DNA of 64,000 bases from NCBI GenBank assembly GCA_013178165.1, contig JABLXG010000001.1:143605-207604 (forward strand), in the 5' to 3' direction. Below the pieces are notes generated by a model, which worked only from the letters and a program-made list of their open reading frames with translations, was not told where the DNA came from and made no database searches. Positions 19,411 to 33,005 of the stretch are shown here, one piece after another (position 1 is the first letter of the stretch; each line of letters begins with the position of its first letter). The translations under genes and the position numbers were made by a program. This DNA is from Anaerolineae bacterium. Lineage in GTDB: Bacteria > Chloroflexota > Anaerolineae > Aggregatilineales > Ch27.

Positions 19411-19587
19411 TCGCTCCCTCCTGCGGGAGGACTTTCGCGGCACATAGCCCCGGCAGTGTTCTTTAGCGTACAAATGGTTAATATTGGCTCAGGCGAAGCA
19501 ACACACCTTATCCTGCCAGCTTGCACGTAGTCTTCCGGGCCAGACTGTATGCCTGTGGCCCGCTTGTTGGCAGGGTCCGTAACTGAT

Positions 19588-19613
19588 CTGGGGGTAGGGT
19601 GACCTACCCCCAG
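19588..19613. repeat. Hairpin between binding-protein and permease genes
   Basis: An 11-base-pair perfect inverted repeat (CTGGGGGTAGG with its complement, four-base loop) lies in the 247-base gap between the sugar-binding protein and MalF genes. No T-run follows on the minus strand, so it more likely stabilises the upstream message or weakens read-through than terminates fully. Nothing else is recognisable in the gap. Confidence 0.55.
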
Positions 19614-19657
19614 ACGCATGTTCAGCAGCGAGTCAGGACTTGACGATCCCCCGGCGG

Positions 19658-20965
19658 TTATTTGCCAAGGAGATCCGCCAGATCCAGTTCGAGCAGTTCC
19701 AGGGCGACCGCGGCGTCCTGTTCGCCGGTCAGGATGCTGTGCACGGCGGTGAAGTAGGCGGTCGAGACGGCGTTGTAATTCGGAGCGGACAGGGTCGACG
19801 GACGGGCTACGGCGTTGATGAAGACGTCATACAGGCTGCCGAAGAACGGTGCGGCGGCCAGGACTTCCTCATCCTCGTAGAGTGACATGATCGTCGGGTT
19901 GAACGACCCCTGTACTGCACGGATCTTCTGTTCCGCAGCGCTGGCCAGGTAGACAGCCACAGCCGCGGCAGCATCTGGATTCTTGGAGTACTTGGAGACA
20001 GCCAGCTGCCAGCCGCCCAGGGTGGCCGCGCCGTGCCCGCTGGCGCCGAAGGGCAGCGGAGCGACATCGAACAGGCCCTTGATCGGGCTGTCGTCGGCGT
20101 TACCGAGGCTGTAGGCATACGGCCAGTTGCGCATGAAGGCAGCATTACCAGCCTGCCAGACCGCGCGAGCATCTTCTTCAGCGTAGCTTGTCACACCATC
20201 AGGACTGATGGTGCCCACCCAGCTGGCGGCGCGCTCGAAGGCGGCGATGGTCGCCTCATTGTTGACCTCGATCTCGCCAGTTTCGGGGTTGACGATCTGG
20301 GTGTCGCTCTCGCTGTACTGCCACTCCAGTGCGTCGCAGGTCAGGCCTTCGTAGGCATTGCCCTGCCATACAAAGCCCCAGAATTCAGCATTGCCCGCGG
20401 CACGTTCGCCGTCCTGGATGACCTGAGCCATTTCGGTCAGTTCGTCCCAGGTCGCGGGTGGGGCGTCAAAGCCATACTTCTCCAGAAGGTCGGTGCGATA
20501 GTAGAGCAGACCGGCATCAGTGAACCACGGAATGCCGACCAGCGCGCCATTCACCGTGTTGTTCTGGATGATGGCCGGGAAGTGAGCGGCGATCTCCTCC
20601 TCGGTCAGATAGGGGGTGAGGTCGATCAGGTGCTCAGCCAGGTCACCGGGCCAGATCACGTCGATCTGGAAAACGTCGACATCGCCACTCTGGGCCTCAA
20701 AGAGCTGCAGGTAGAAGCCCAGACGATCCTGTACCATGTCGGGCGTTTCCAGAACAGTCACGGTGATGTTGGGGCAGGCTTCCATGAAGCGCTCGGCGCC
20801 GGCGCGGGTCAGTTCAAGTTCCTGGCCCACGGCGCCAGCAGCTACCACGACAGTTGCTTCTTCGTCGGTAAAGCACTTGATCTCAGGTTCCTGGGCGGTC
20901 ACAGCGACGGGAAAGGCAGCCATGACCAGCATCACTACCAGGAGAAGGGCGGTTAGTTTGCGCAT
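19658..20965 (-). CDS. Sugar ABC transporter substrate-binding protein (trehalose/maltose type)
   Basis: A 435-residue extracytoplasmic binding protein of the SBP_bac_1 family. The signal peptide (LTALLLVVMLVMAAFPVAVTAQ) has no lipobox Cys. The body contains VDVFQIDVIWPGDLAEHLIDL, GIPWFTDAGLLYYRTDLLEKYG and PATWDELTEMA, blocks common to trehalose/maltose-binding proteins of the ThuE/LpqY type. Neighbouring treS supports a trehalose or maltose ligand. The LacI-type regulator gene lies directly upstream. Confidence 0.9.
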   Translation of the reverse strand: MRKLTALLLVVMLVMAAFPVAVTAQEPEIKCFTDEEATVVVAAGAVGQELELTRAGAERFMEACPNITVTVLETPDMVQDRLGFYLQLFEAQSGDVDVFQIDVIWPGDLAEHLIDLTPYLTEEEIAAHFPAIIQNNTVNGALVGIPWFTDAGLLYYRTDLLEKYGFDAPPATWDELTEMAQVIQDGERAAGNAEFWGFVWQGNAYEGLTCDALEWQYSESDTQIVNPETGEIEVNNEATIAAFERAASWVGTISPDGVTSYAEEDARAVWQAGNAAFMRNWPYAYSLGNADDSPIKGLFDVAPLPFGASGHGAATLGGWQLAVSKYSKNPDAAAAVAVYLASAAEQKIRAVQGSFNPTIMSLYEDEEVLAAAPFFGSLYDVFINAVARPSTLSAPNYNAVSTAYFTAVHSILTGEQDAAVALELLELDLADLLGK

Positions 20966-21081
20966 GTTTAGCTCCTCAAAAAGATGCAGATGTCAGGACG
21001 TCAATAGTTGAGAGTGCAAGTCTCACCAGATGCTCGTAACCCCCTTTCCTTTATCGTAATCGAAAAACTAAAAATCGGATG

Positions 21082-22122
21082 TCACGATTCCTGTAAAGGC
21101 GCCGTCGAGTGGCGGATAACGAGACGGGTTTCCAGCAGAACACGACGCGGCACAGGGGTGTCACCCTGGATCAGCTGCATCAGCATCTCGCCGGCGCGCA
21201 CACCGAGCTGGATAACCGGGATGTGAATCGTCGTCAGACCAGGCGCCAGGTAACTGGCCAGCGGGATGTCATCGAAACCCACGATGGAGATATCGGTTGG
21301 GATGCGCAAGCCTGCTTCCTGAATAGCTCTGATGGCCCCGAAAGCGACAACATCGCTGGCAGCGAATACGGCGGTTGGCCGCTCCGGCAGGTCAAGGAGG
21401 CGGCGCATCGCCTCGTAACCGCCCTGGTCGGTGAAGGTCGGATTGACCTGAACATAGCGATCTTCGCAGGGTAGCCCTGCGTTGAGCAGCCCCTGCCGGT
21501 ATCCTTCCAAGCGATCGCTGCTGGCGGTGTAATTGAGCGGGCCGTTGGTGATGTGGGCAATGCGGCGGTGGCCGAGATCAATCAGGTGCTGTACGGCAGT
21601 TCGGGCGCTGGCGACGTTGTCAACATCAACGCTATAGAGTTCCTCAAAATCTGGCTTGCCGTTGACGACGATCGGCACGTTCTCGCGGTGCAGGCCCCGC
21701 AGTTCGGTATCATCCACCACCGGCCCGGAGATGATGAGGCCATCGACGCGCTGGGTGCGCACCAGTTCCGTATACGTGCCAGCAGAAGCATCATGCCCGG
21801 CGGTCTCAAACAACAGGCGGTAGTTATCAGCGCTGATGGCCTGAGTCACGCCGCTCAGCAAACCGCCCAGGAACGCGTTCACCAGCAGTTCGTCGGGCAT
21901 CTGACGCAAGATAAACGCTATCGTCTGCGATCGTCCGGTAGCCAGTGAACGAGCAGCAAAGGTACGGGCATAATTGAGGTTAGCGACGGCCTGCCAGACG
22001 CGGGCGCGTGTTGCGGCGGAAATGTTCACATTGGGCGTGTTGTTGAGGACGAAAGAAACCGTCGTCCGTGACACGCCCGCTTCATCGGCCACCTGCTGCA
22101 TGGTTACCCGTTTACCGGACAT
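21082..22122 (-). CDS. LacI-family transcriptional regulator
   Basis: A 346-residue repressor. The N-terminal helix-turn-helix is VTMQQVADEAGVSRTTVSFVL, followed by a hinge (AVANLNYARTFAARSLATG) and a periplasmic-binding-like ligand domain (GLIISGPVV, GYRQGLLNAGLP, FAASDVVAFGAI, VGFDDIPLASYLAPGLTTI). The start ATG 22122 has AGGG five bases before the intervening TCAGG; a GTG eight codons upstream is less likely. It heads the sugar transport/treS cluster and probably represses it until the sugar or a derivative binds. Confidence 0.92.
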   Translation of the reverse strand: MSGKRVTMQQVADEAGVSRTTVSFVLNNTPNVNISAATRARVWQAVANLNYARTFAARSLATGRSQTIAFILRQMPDELLVNAFLGGLLSGVTQAISADNYRLLFETAGHDASAGTYTELVRTQRVDGLIISGPVVDDTELRGLHRENVPIVVNGKPDFEELYSVDVDNVASARTAVQHLIDLGHRRIAHITNGPLNYTASSDRLEGYRQGLLNAGLPCEDRYVQVNPTFTDQGGYEAMRRLLDLPERPTAVFAASDVVAFGAIRAIQEAGLRIPTDISIVGFDDIPLASYLAPGLTTIHIPVIQLGVRAGEMLMQLIQGDTPVPRRVLLETRLVIRHSTAPLQES

Positions 22123-22167
22123 CCTGACCCTATGTGAAGTCGTCACTACAGAGCGATCAGGTGAAGC

Positions 22168-22188
22168 GCGTTACTAAACCGCGTTACT
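22168..22188. repeat. Direct repeat upstream of the lacI-type gene
   Basis: GCGTTACT occurs at 22168-22175 and 22181-22188, thirteen bases apart start to start, about 46 bases before the regulator start. The position suits an autoregulatory site, but the repeat is direct rather than the palindrome usual for LacI proteins. Confidence 0.3.
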
Positions 22189-22292
22189 TTTCACTATACG
22201 CCTGAGTGGGTGTGGTGTCAAGTAAATTGTTGTGCATCTACTGGCAGGATGTCTGGGCAAGATGACTATATTAGCATGATGATGCAAAGAAC

Positions 22293-22324
22293 GAACGTGT
22301 CCGGTCATACGACCGGACACGTTC
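22293..22324 (-). terminator. Hairpin after the DHOD-like gene
   Basis: A perfect 14-base-pair inverted repeat (22293-22306 with 22311-22324, loop ATAC) lies 37 bases after the DHOD-like stop codon. On the minus strand it is followed by a T-rich but interrupted stretch. Confidence 0.65.
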
Positions 22325-22360
22325 TGTATGCTCTGATCGGAAACTGGTCGTGGTGGTGGA

Positions 22361-23347
22361 TCAGTGCGCGCCGCTGAGCAGTTTGACGTACTGGGCCCGC
22401 TCAAAGGCGAAGGGATCATCGCAATTCCTCTGGCTGAGCTTGCCCCGGAAGTCAGGCAGGGTGGTGTAGCCTTTTTCCTCCATCCAGTTCTGGATGTCCA
22501 GCAGCATCGTAGAGATGTAGGGAATCCCGTTTTTCAACAGTGTTGCGGCGACCTGTACAACCGTTGCACCGGCCAGGAGCGCTTTGATGACGTCGCGTCC
22601 GGTGTGTACACCGGTGTTGACAGCAATATCAAGGCTGGTGCGGCCATAGAGCAGCGCCGCCCAACGCAGGGGTACTTTCAACTCGGCAGGGGTGCTGAGG
22701 ACCATTTCGTTGATGAGGGATTCGGTGTCTGGATCGATATCCGGCTGGAGGAAGCGGTTGAAGATCACTATCGCGTTCACCCCGCGCTTTTCCAGTTCTT
22801 TGACGACATTGGCCGGGGCAGTATAGAACGGGCTGAGTTTCACCGCGATAGGCAGTGAGACCTCTTTCCTGATGGCTTCAATGACATCGTAAAGCTGCTG
22901 CTCGATGACGCTGCCGGGTTGATTCGGGTCGGCAGGTACGGCATAGACGTTGATTTCCAGGCCGTTGACGCCGGTATCAGCCAGTTGCCGTGCATAGGTA
23001 GTCCAGGCTCCTGGTGAGACGGCATTCAGGCTGGCGAAGATAGGCATGGTGACAGCCTTGCGTGTCTTTTCCACCCACATCAGGTGTTCCTTAATCCCGC
23101 CGTGTTCCACCTTTGGGAAGTAGGACACCGCTTCGGCGAAGCTCTCAGCTCCGATGGCGAGCGCTTCTTCCATCCGCCACTGATCCAGGGAGATCTGCTC
23201 TTCAAACAGGGAGCGGATAACCAGCCCACCAGCACCGGCGCTTTCCGCCATCTGCACACGGTCGACGTAGCTGGAAACGGAGCTGGCGGCTACCATCACC
23301 GGGCTTCTGAGGGGGATGCCCATGTAAGTAGTCTTGAGGTCAGCCAT
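22361..23347 (-). CDS. Dihydroorotate dehydrogenase-like flavoprotein
   Basis: A 328-residue TIM-barrel protein of the DHOD/dihydropyrimidine dehydrogenase class (COG0167), opening LKTTYMGIPLRSPVMVAASSV. Conserved blocks include PIFASLNAVSPGAWTTYA, VNGLEINVYAVP, LPIAVKLSPF and VAVNTGVHTG-like IAVNTGVHTG. True PyrD enzymes carry a catalytic Cys or Ser in a motif that I do not see clearly here. Members of this type are often found next to nifJ, as here (divergent), and their substrate is not established. AGGAG nine bases upstream supports ATG 23347. Confidence 0.8.
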   Translation of the reverse strand: MADLKTTYMGIPLRSPVMVAASSVSSYVDRVQMAESAGAGGLVIRSLFEEQISLDQWRMEEALAIGAESFAEAVSYFPKVEHGGIKEHLMWVEKTRKAVTMPIFASLNAVSPGAWTTYARQLADTGVNGLEINVYAVPADPNQPGSVIEQQLYDVIEAIRKEVSLPIAVKLSPFYTAPANVVKELEKRGVNAIVIFNRFLQPDIDPDTESLINEMVLSTPAELKVPLRWAALLYGRTSLDIAVNTGVHTGRDVIKALLAGATVVQVAATLLKNGIPYISTMLLDIQNWMEEKGYTTLPDFRGKLSQRNCDDPFAFERAQYVKLLSGAH

Positions 23348-23458
23348 CAATCTTTCTCCTCTTTGCGGAAACAGATGTTGCTGCCAATAACTGCCGGTTC
23401 TGTAGGTGATCGAAGTTATTCCAGGCCAATTCTACCCTATAACTGTGCAGGGGAGAAG

Positions 23459-23501
23459 ATAAGTGATAACTGACACCAAACTCATGCTGTTATTCACTTA
23501 T
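23459..23501. repeat. Imperfect inverted repeat in the nifJ/DHOD-like divergent promoter region
   Basis: ATAAGTGATAAC (23459-23470) matches the complement of GTTATTCACTTAT (23489-23501) with a single bulged base. The arms lie 18 bases apart in the 225-base divergent gap. It could be an operator serving both genes, or two half-sites of a redox regulator. No known consensus fits cleanly. The rest of the gap holds no gene. Confidence 0.4.
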
Positions 23502-23572
23502 GAGATCTGGATCGCCATGTTACCCTAGGGCCGAATATGGACTACTGTGTCTAGCAGCTAGGAAGGGTAATC

Positions 23573-27139
<3,567 letters not shown>

Positions 27140-27162
27140 AGCTTACAGGCGTCGCAACAACC

Positions 27163-27199
27163 ACTGCCTGTCGGTGCCACCGACAGGCAGTTTCTTTTT
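27163..27199 (+). terminator. Intrinsic terminator after nifJ
   Basis: A perfect 12-base-pair stem (27163-27174 with 27180-27191), loop of five, and TTTCTTTTT downstream. Confidence 0.9.
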
Positions 27200-27321
27200 G
27201 CACCTGTGCCATTTCATTGGCTGGGGGAAAGCATGGCGCGGAAGATGGTAGCTAGGCCTGCGAAAGCATGGTATAACAGCGGCGCAGCAGCGGAGAGGCA
27301 CTGCGACGAGAAGGGGCGGCC

Positions 27322-28053
27322 ATGCGCGTACTGGTGATCTCGGATATTCATGCCAATCTGACGGCGTTTCAGGCTGTCCTGGAAGATGCCAGGGGGCAAT
27401 GGGATTTTGTCTGGTGCCTGGGGGACATCGTCGGATATGGCCCGGACCCCAATGAATGCATCGATCTGCTGCGAACGTTGCCGCATCTGTGTCTGGCCGG
27501 GAATCATGACTGGGCAGCACTGGGTCGGCTGGATGTGCGGACCTTCAATACTGATGCACGCAAGGCTGTGGTCTGGACGGCAGAAACTCTCCGTCCCGAC
27601 AACCGGGAATACCTAGCTGCTCTGCCAACGACGTTTGTCATTGGCCCTTATACGCTGGTTCACGGCAGTCCGCGGGAGCCAATCTGGGAATATATTCTGG
27701 ATCCGCTGATTGCCACATTGAACTTCACCCACTTTGAAACGCCTTATTGCCTTGTTGGCCACACACACACGCCGGTTGTTTTTGAGATGATCACTGAGCG
27801 TGGTGATACCGAGGCCCAGTTGCCGGTATATGACAGGCCTCGGTCGTTGAATGGGCGGCGGCAGATCATCAATCCAGGGTCAGTCGGGCAACCCCGCGAT
27901 TCAAATCCCCACGCAGCTTACGCCTTCCTCGATGTGGCGCGCGCACTTTTTGAGCATCGGCGTGTTCCCTACGATGTGGCCTCAGTGCAGCGTCGCATGG
28001 CAGCCATTGACATGCCTGAACGGCTGGTTGTCCGGCTGGAGCATGGCTGGTAG
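27322..28053 (+). CDS. Calcineurin-like metallophosphoesterase
   Basis: A 243-residue metal-dependent phosphoesterase of the YfcE/MJ0936-like group. Metal-ligand motifs appear in order: D-I-H in ISDIHANL, GD in LGDIVGYGPDP, GNHD in AGNHDWA, H in VHGSPREP, and GHTH in VGHTHTP. It may act on phosphodiesters, nucleotides or phosphoproteins; sequence does not say which. Its stop codon directly abuts the region that encodes the GDP-fucose synthase, so the two are probably cotranscribed. Confidence 0.9.
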   Translation: MRVLVISDIHANLTAFQAVLEDARGQWDFVWCLGDIVGYGPDPNECIDLLRTLPHLCLAGNHDWAALGRLDVRTFNTDARKAVVWTAETLRPDNREYLAALPTTFVIGPYTLVHGSPREPIWEYILDPLIATLNFTHFETPYCLVGHTHTPVVFEMITERGDTEAQLPVYDRPRSLNGRRQIINPGSVGQPRDSNPHAAYAFLDVARALFEHRRVPYDVASVQRRMAAIDMPERLVVRLEHGW

Positions 28054-29061
<1,008 letters not shown>

Positions 29062-29076
29062 GTTGTTCTGCTTTGG

Positions 29077-29102
29077 CGCCCGGCGGGGATACCAGCCGGG
29101 CG
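29077..29102. terminator. Hairpin between convergent genes
   Basis: CGCCCGGC (29077-29084) pairs with GCCGGGCG (29095-29102), loop of ten, between fcl and the convergent lipoprotein gene. No T-run is present. Confidence 0.45.
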
Positions 29103-29108
29103 TATGAC

Positions 29109-30293
29109 TTAGTTCTCCGGCGGTGGGGTTGGCGCGCGGGCGTTGTACTGCCAGAGCAGCGTATACGGGCCACCCTGGTAACCCTCAGCGGGTGCCACAG
29201 CCAGGTAGAATTGCCCGGTCTGGGGGGCGATCACCTGGCGCAGCGCCGCCCGGCCTTCCTCCTCTAGACCGGTGTATAGCGGCTGACCATCAGGAGACAG
29301 CAGGGTAAGGATCGGGGAGAAGCGTGCGTTATCCGCCACTACCGCTGCGCTGATGATGTCGCCGATGGTCAACCGAATCGGCCAGATGTCGCGGGTGAAG
29401 GGTAGTTCCAGCACTCCAGCGTATACAAGGTCTGGCTCTGGCTCTGGCAGTACGACTTCGCGGAATGTAACACCGTAGCCAAAAGCGAGATCATACGGTC
29501 CGCTGGCCTGGTCACCAACAGCGCTGACATAAACGACATACGCTCCTGTCACAGGCAACTGAATGCCGGCAATGATGGCCTGGGTATCTATCTCGATACT
29601 CCGGGCCAGGATATCGCCGCTGGGAGCGAAAAGCATAAGAGCAGGACGAACCGGGCTGCCGGGCACGTGCGATGCGCCAATGGTCACTACCGTGCCTGCC
29701 GGGGCGAGGATCGTATAGTGTTCGGTTGCTCCAAAGTCGACGATCTGGCCGCGAATCGGGCGGTAGGGCTGCAGGCGCGCTCCGGAGCCGACGCGCAGGG
29801 GCGCGCCGGTGGCCGTGACCAGGGGCGTCATCGCCAGGGGAGATTCCGCCGGCACTGGCGCCGAGGTTGCCAGCGAGACTGGCGTAGGTGTCGCTGAGAA
29901 CGGCTGGACTTCGGTAATGGTCAGACGGTAGGTGGTAGTAGCACTAATCCTCAGGGCTACCGCCAGCCGGTAGCTGCCAGTCTCAGGGAGCCTGGCGGCT
30001 CTGGTCAGGCTGGCCGGGGTGGCGCTATCACTGACCTGCATCGGGATGGTAGCGCCTGATGGGCCATACAGGCTCAGACTCAGGGGCGGTCCGACGACCT
30101 CGAGAGCGATGGTGATCAGTTGCCCGCTTTGCCCGCTGAAAAGCCAGTTCTGTTCGGCATCTGGGCCGATCAGAGATTGCTCTACCGTCTGGTTGAATTG
30201 CAGCAGATTGGTCTGGGTGACCGGTGTTGGCGCGATAGGGCGACAGGCAGCGACCATCCCGGCAAGCAGTGCCACGGTAAACCAGCGAGTCAT
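29109..30293 (-). CDS. Putative lipoprotein with PPC-like beta domains
   Basis: A 394-residue exported protein of unknown function. The signal peptide ends in the lipobox V-A-A-C (Cys17), so it should be a lipoprotein. Three regions resemble pre-peptidase C-terminal (PPC) beta-sandwich domains, with recurring patterns such as LPETGSYRLAVAL, LPVTGAYVVYVSA and APQTGQFYLAVAP. Pro/Thr-rich linkers separate them. There is no catalytic motif. Its ATG overlaps the glycosyltransferase stop by four bases, so the two are cotranscribed. It may bind surface polysaccharide or protein, but that is a guess. Confidence 0.75.
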   Translation of the reverse strand: MTRWFTVALLAGMVAACRPIAPTPVTQTNLLQFNQTVEQSLIGPDAEQNWLFSGQSGQLITIALEVVGPPLSLSLYGPSGATIPMQVSDSATPASLTRAARLPETGSYRLAVALRISATTTYRLTITEVQPFSATPTPVSLATSAPVPAESPLAMTPLVTATGAPLRVGSGARLQPYRPIRGQIVDFGATEHYTILAPAGTVVTIGASHVPGSPVRPALMLFAPSGDILARSIEIDTQAIIAGIQLPVTGAYVVYVSAVGDQASGPYDLAFGYGVTFREVVLPEPEPDLVYAGVLELPFTRDIWPIRLTIGDIISAAVVADNARFSPILTLLSPDGQPLYTGLEEEGRAALRQVIAPQTGQFYLAVAPAEGYQGGPYTLLWQYNARAPTPPPEN

Positions 30294-31459
30294 GGCTGCG
30301 CCCCGCGCTGGTGGCCGGTTCTCTCCAGGACCTGGCGGTAGACCGCCAGGGTAGCTTCCGCAGTGTTGCGCCAGCTAAACTGCATGGCCCGGCTAAGGCC
30401 CAGATTGCGTAGCTGACCGGCCAGTTCGGGTTGGACAAGAATGCTCAGGATAGCCCCGGCCATACCACGGGCGTCATCTGGAGGGACAAGAAAGCCGGCA
30501 TCTCCCACGATCTCCGGGATGGACGACGCCTCACAGGCAACCAGCGGAGTGCCGCAGGCCATCGCCTCCAGCGGAGGCAGGCCAAAACCCTCATAGCGAC
30601 TGGGAAAAGCAACGACCGCGGCCAGCCGGTACAGCGAAGGCTTGTCTCGTTCATCGATTTCTCCCAGCCAGCGCACATAGTCGCCTATCCCCAGTTGCTC
30701 GATGTACGAAGGCAAATCCGGAAAGCGCGTAGTGCCCCACGCGCTCGGTGGCCGGCCAGCCAGAACTAATGGCACTTCATCCGCCATTGCCTCGACAACA
30801 TACGTGTATGCCAGCAGGAGGGTGTGTACGTTCTTGCGGATGTCATAGCCGCCCAGGTACAGGACAAAGCGTTCAGGAAGGCTGTACTTCTCAGCTACTG
30901 CCGCGTCGTGTTCGTTGTCGATCCGGGGATGAAAACGCCTGTCTGTAGCGAGCCAGGCAACTGATACCTTTTCAGGGGCTATTCGGAGACAGTTGATGAT
31001 CTCTTCTCTGGAGGCCTGCGAATCGGTCAGGATGTGCGCGGCTGCCTGCGCCCCGGCAACCACGAGACCGGTGTACAGGCGGGCCAGAGGCCCACCGCGA
31101 TAGGCAGGGATGGCCAGCGCGATCACATCATGGATAGTGGACACGACTGGTACGGGGGCACTGAGCGGCGGTGCCCAGTAGGGCACGTGGAGCAGGTCGG
31201 CGGCGACTCTGCGGGCAGCCCGGGGGACGCTGACCTGCTCAAACCAGACCTTGCCAAGCTGACCGCCGATCGGCGTGGCTACCCGGAGCAGACTCACATC
31301 CGGTGGAAGTTCCTCTACCTGCCTGATATGCGGTGGGAGGAGCAACGTGAAATGCGCATCAGTTGCCAGGTCACGCAGCGCATGGAGCAGGCAACGGATG
31401 TACTGTCCGCTACCAGTATCAGGACGATCCCAGAACCAGCCACTGAGTGCGATATGCAT
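30290..31459 (-). CDS. Family 4 glycosyltransferase (GT-B fold)
   Basis: A 389-residue GT-B glycosyltransferase. The N-terminal acceptor domain contains GSGQYIRCLLHAL and STIHDVI. The C-terminal donor domain contains VLYLGGYDIRKNVHTLL and the E-x7-E signature in EGFGLPPLEAMACGTP, which binds the nucleotide sugar. It resembles mannosyl- or rhamnosyltransferases that act on surface polysaccharides. Neighbours are galE upstream (49 bases) and the coupled lipoprotein gene downstream, which fits a small glycan-assembly unit together with the convergent fcl gene. Confidence 0.9.
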   Translation of the reverse strand: MHIALSGWFWDRPDTGSGQYIRCLLHALRDLATDAHFTLLLPPHIRQVEELPPDVSLLRVATPIGGQLGKVWFEQVSVPRAARRVAADLLHVPYWAPPLSAPVPVVSTIHDVIALAIPAYRGGPLARLYTGLVVAGAQAAAHILTDSQASREEIINCLRIAPEKVSVAWLATDRRFHPRIDNEHDAAVAEKYSLPERFVLYLGGYDIRKNVHTLLLAYTYVVEAMADEVPLVLAGRPPSAWGTTRFPDLPSYIEQLGIGDYVRWLGEIDERDKPSLYRLAAVVAFPSRYEGFGLPPLEAMACGTPLVACEASSIPEIVGDAGFLVPPDDARGMAGAILSILVQPELAGQLRNLGLSRAMQFSWRNTAEATLAVYRQVLERTGHQRGAQP

Positions 31460-31507
31460 GATCGTTCCGGCGCGTTTCCCTATCTTGCCCGGACAGGGCA
31501 GCCGACA

Positions 31508-32509
31508 TTACAGAGGGTCAGTGTAGCCGTTAGGGTGTGTGCTGTGCCATGCCCAGGCGCTGCTGATGATCTCTTCCAGGGCAGTATATCGGGGCTGCCA
31601 TCCCAGTTCCCGCATGATTCGTTCGGAAGAAGCGACCAGGATTGGCGCATCCCCGGCGCGTCGCGGCGCTTCTTCTTCTGGAAAATCGATGCCGGTGACC
31701 TGGCGGGCGACATTGATGACTTCCCGGACGCTGTAACCGCGACCATTGCCAATGTTGTAAATCATGGTTGGACGCTCATCAAGCGCTTCAAGGGCCAGGA
31801 CATGCGCCTGCGCCAGGTCTTCTACGTGCACATAATCGCGGATGCAGGTGCCATCGGGGGTGGGGTAGTCCGTGCCAAAAATCTTGACGCTGGCGCGCTG
31901 CCCAAGCGGCACCTGCAGCGTCAACGGAATCAGGTGTGTTTCCGGGCGGTGAGCCTCTCCCCTGATGGCCTGACCATTTTCACCCAGCATAGCTCCACAG
32001 GCGTTGAAATAGCGCAACGCCGCGTAGCGGAGACCGAGCTGGCTGGCATACCAGCGCAACATAGTCTCGATCATCAGCTTGGTTTCGCCGTAAACATTGG
32101 CCGGACACAGCGGGTCAGATTCTTCCAGCAGGGAGTTTTTGCTGGCGTAAACAGCGGCTGTAGAGGAGAACACGATCCGCCGGACGTTGTGGGCAAGCAT
32201 AGTGTCCAGAAGGGCTTGCGTGTTGACGACGTTGTTCCGGAAGTACTTGCCCGGATTAACCATGCTCTCGCCGGCTTCGATGAACGCGGCGAAGTGCACC
32301 ACGGCGTCGAAAGCGCTGCTTTGAAACAGCACATCAAGCGCCGAGCGATCGCCAACGTCTCCCCGGATAAAGCTCGCGTCAGCAGGGACCGCAGCCCGGT
32401 AGCCATAGCTCAGGTTATCGTAGACAGTGACCCGGTGCCCCGCCTGCAGGAAATAGGCGGCTGTGACTGAGCCAATGTAGCCTGCACCGCCGGTGACGAG
32501 AATGTGCAT
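31508..32509 (-). CDS. galE: UDP-glucose 4-epimerase
   Basis: A 333-residue extended short-chain dehydrogenase that interconverts UDP-glucose and UDP-galactose. It has the NAD motif VTGGAGYIGS, FSSTAAVY with the catalytic Ser/Thr, YGETK with the Tyr and Lys, and the conserved RYFNACGA and CIRDYVHVEDLA segments specific for GalE. Length is normal. It is the first gene of the minus-strand glycan set. Confidence 0.95.
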   Translation of the reverse strand: MHILVTGGAGYIGSVTAAYFLQAGHRVTVYDNLSYGYRAAVPADASFIRGDVGDRSALDVLFQSSAFDAVVHFAAFIEAGESMVNPGKYFRNNVVNTQALLDTMLAHNVRRIVFSSTAAVYASKNSLLEESDPLCPANVYGETKLMIETMLRWYASQLGLRYAALRYFNACGAMLGENGQAIRGEAHRPETHLIPLTLQVPLGQRASVKIFGTDYPTPDGTCIRDYVHVEDLAQAHVLALEALDERPTMIYNIGNGRGYSVREVINVARQVTGIDFPEEEAPRRAGDAPILVASSERIMRELGWQPRYTALEEIISSAWAWHSTHPNGYTDPL

Positions 32510-32590
32510 AAGCTCCCAGACTCCTGGTGAAGAGTAACGTGCCTGTATTCTACCGCGATAACCTTCTATACCAAGCCTCCATTCTACTGC

Positions 32591-32599
32591 TGCTATAAT
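32591..32599 (+). promoter_or_regulatory. Extended -10 promoter of the FHA/kinase pair
   Basis: TGCTATAAT, an extended -10 with perfect TATAAT, lies about 50 bases before the FHA gene in the divergent gap with galE. The -35 is poor. Confidence 0.5.
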
Positions 32600-32648
32600 A
32601 AGACAGCGTGGCGTTGGATAAGTGTGGCGGCAGGCAACGATACTCGCA

Positions 32649-32999
32649 ATGACAGATCAAGCGGTTCAGTGCGTAATGGTAGCGATCATGAGCGGGCCGG
32701 ATGACGGACGCCGATACGAGTTTCGGCGTGCTGATGGGGCTGGCAGTCCGGGGCCGAATGGTACCTGGATTCTCACGCTGGGGCGCCGCGATGACTGTGA
32801 CCTGTGTCTGCAGTTCGATACCCAGGTTTCTCGTCTGCACGCGCGGTTGATTGGCCTGCCCGATGGCGGGTGGCTGCTGGAGGATACCGGCAGTCGCAAC
32901 GGCACCTATGTGGGCAAGAAGCGAATAGAGGGCGCTACCCCGCTTGAGTCGGGTACGCTTTTTCGGGTTGGACGCACCTGGTTGCGTCTGGAAGAGTAA
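32649..32999 (+). CDS. FHA-domain protein
   Basis: A 116-residue protein that is essentially one forkhead-associated domain, a phosphothreonine-peptide binder. Key residues are present: GR in LTLGRRDDCD, S-R-x-H in VSRLHARL, and N-G in SRNGTYVGKKRI. There is no other domain. It is followed after six bases by the Clp_N/kinase-like gene, so it may recognise a phosphorylated partner made by that protein. The start is uncertain: ATG 32649 is chosen, with a GTG at 32622 and an ATG at 32676 also possible; ribosome sites are weak for all. Confidence 0.85.
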   Translation: MTDQAVQCVMVAIMSGPDDGRRYEFRRADGAGSPGPNGTWILTLGRRDDCDLCLQFDTQVSRLHARLIGLPDGGWLLEDTGSRNGTYVGKKRIEGATPLESGTLFRVGRTWLRLEE

Positions 33000-33005
33000 G
33001 GGGCC

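Noticed and set aside
31034-32470. Plus-strand 478-residue frame across glycosyltransferase and galE
   Set aside because: Antisense shadow of two well-recognised genes.
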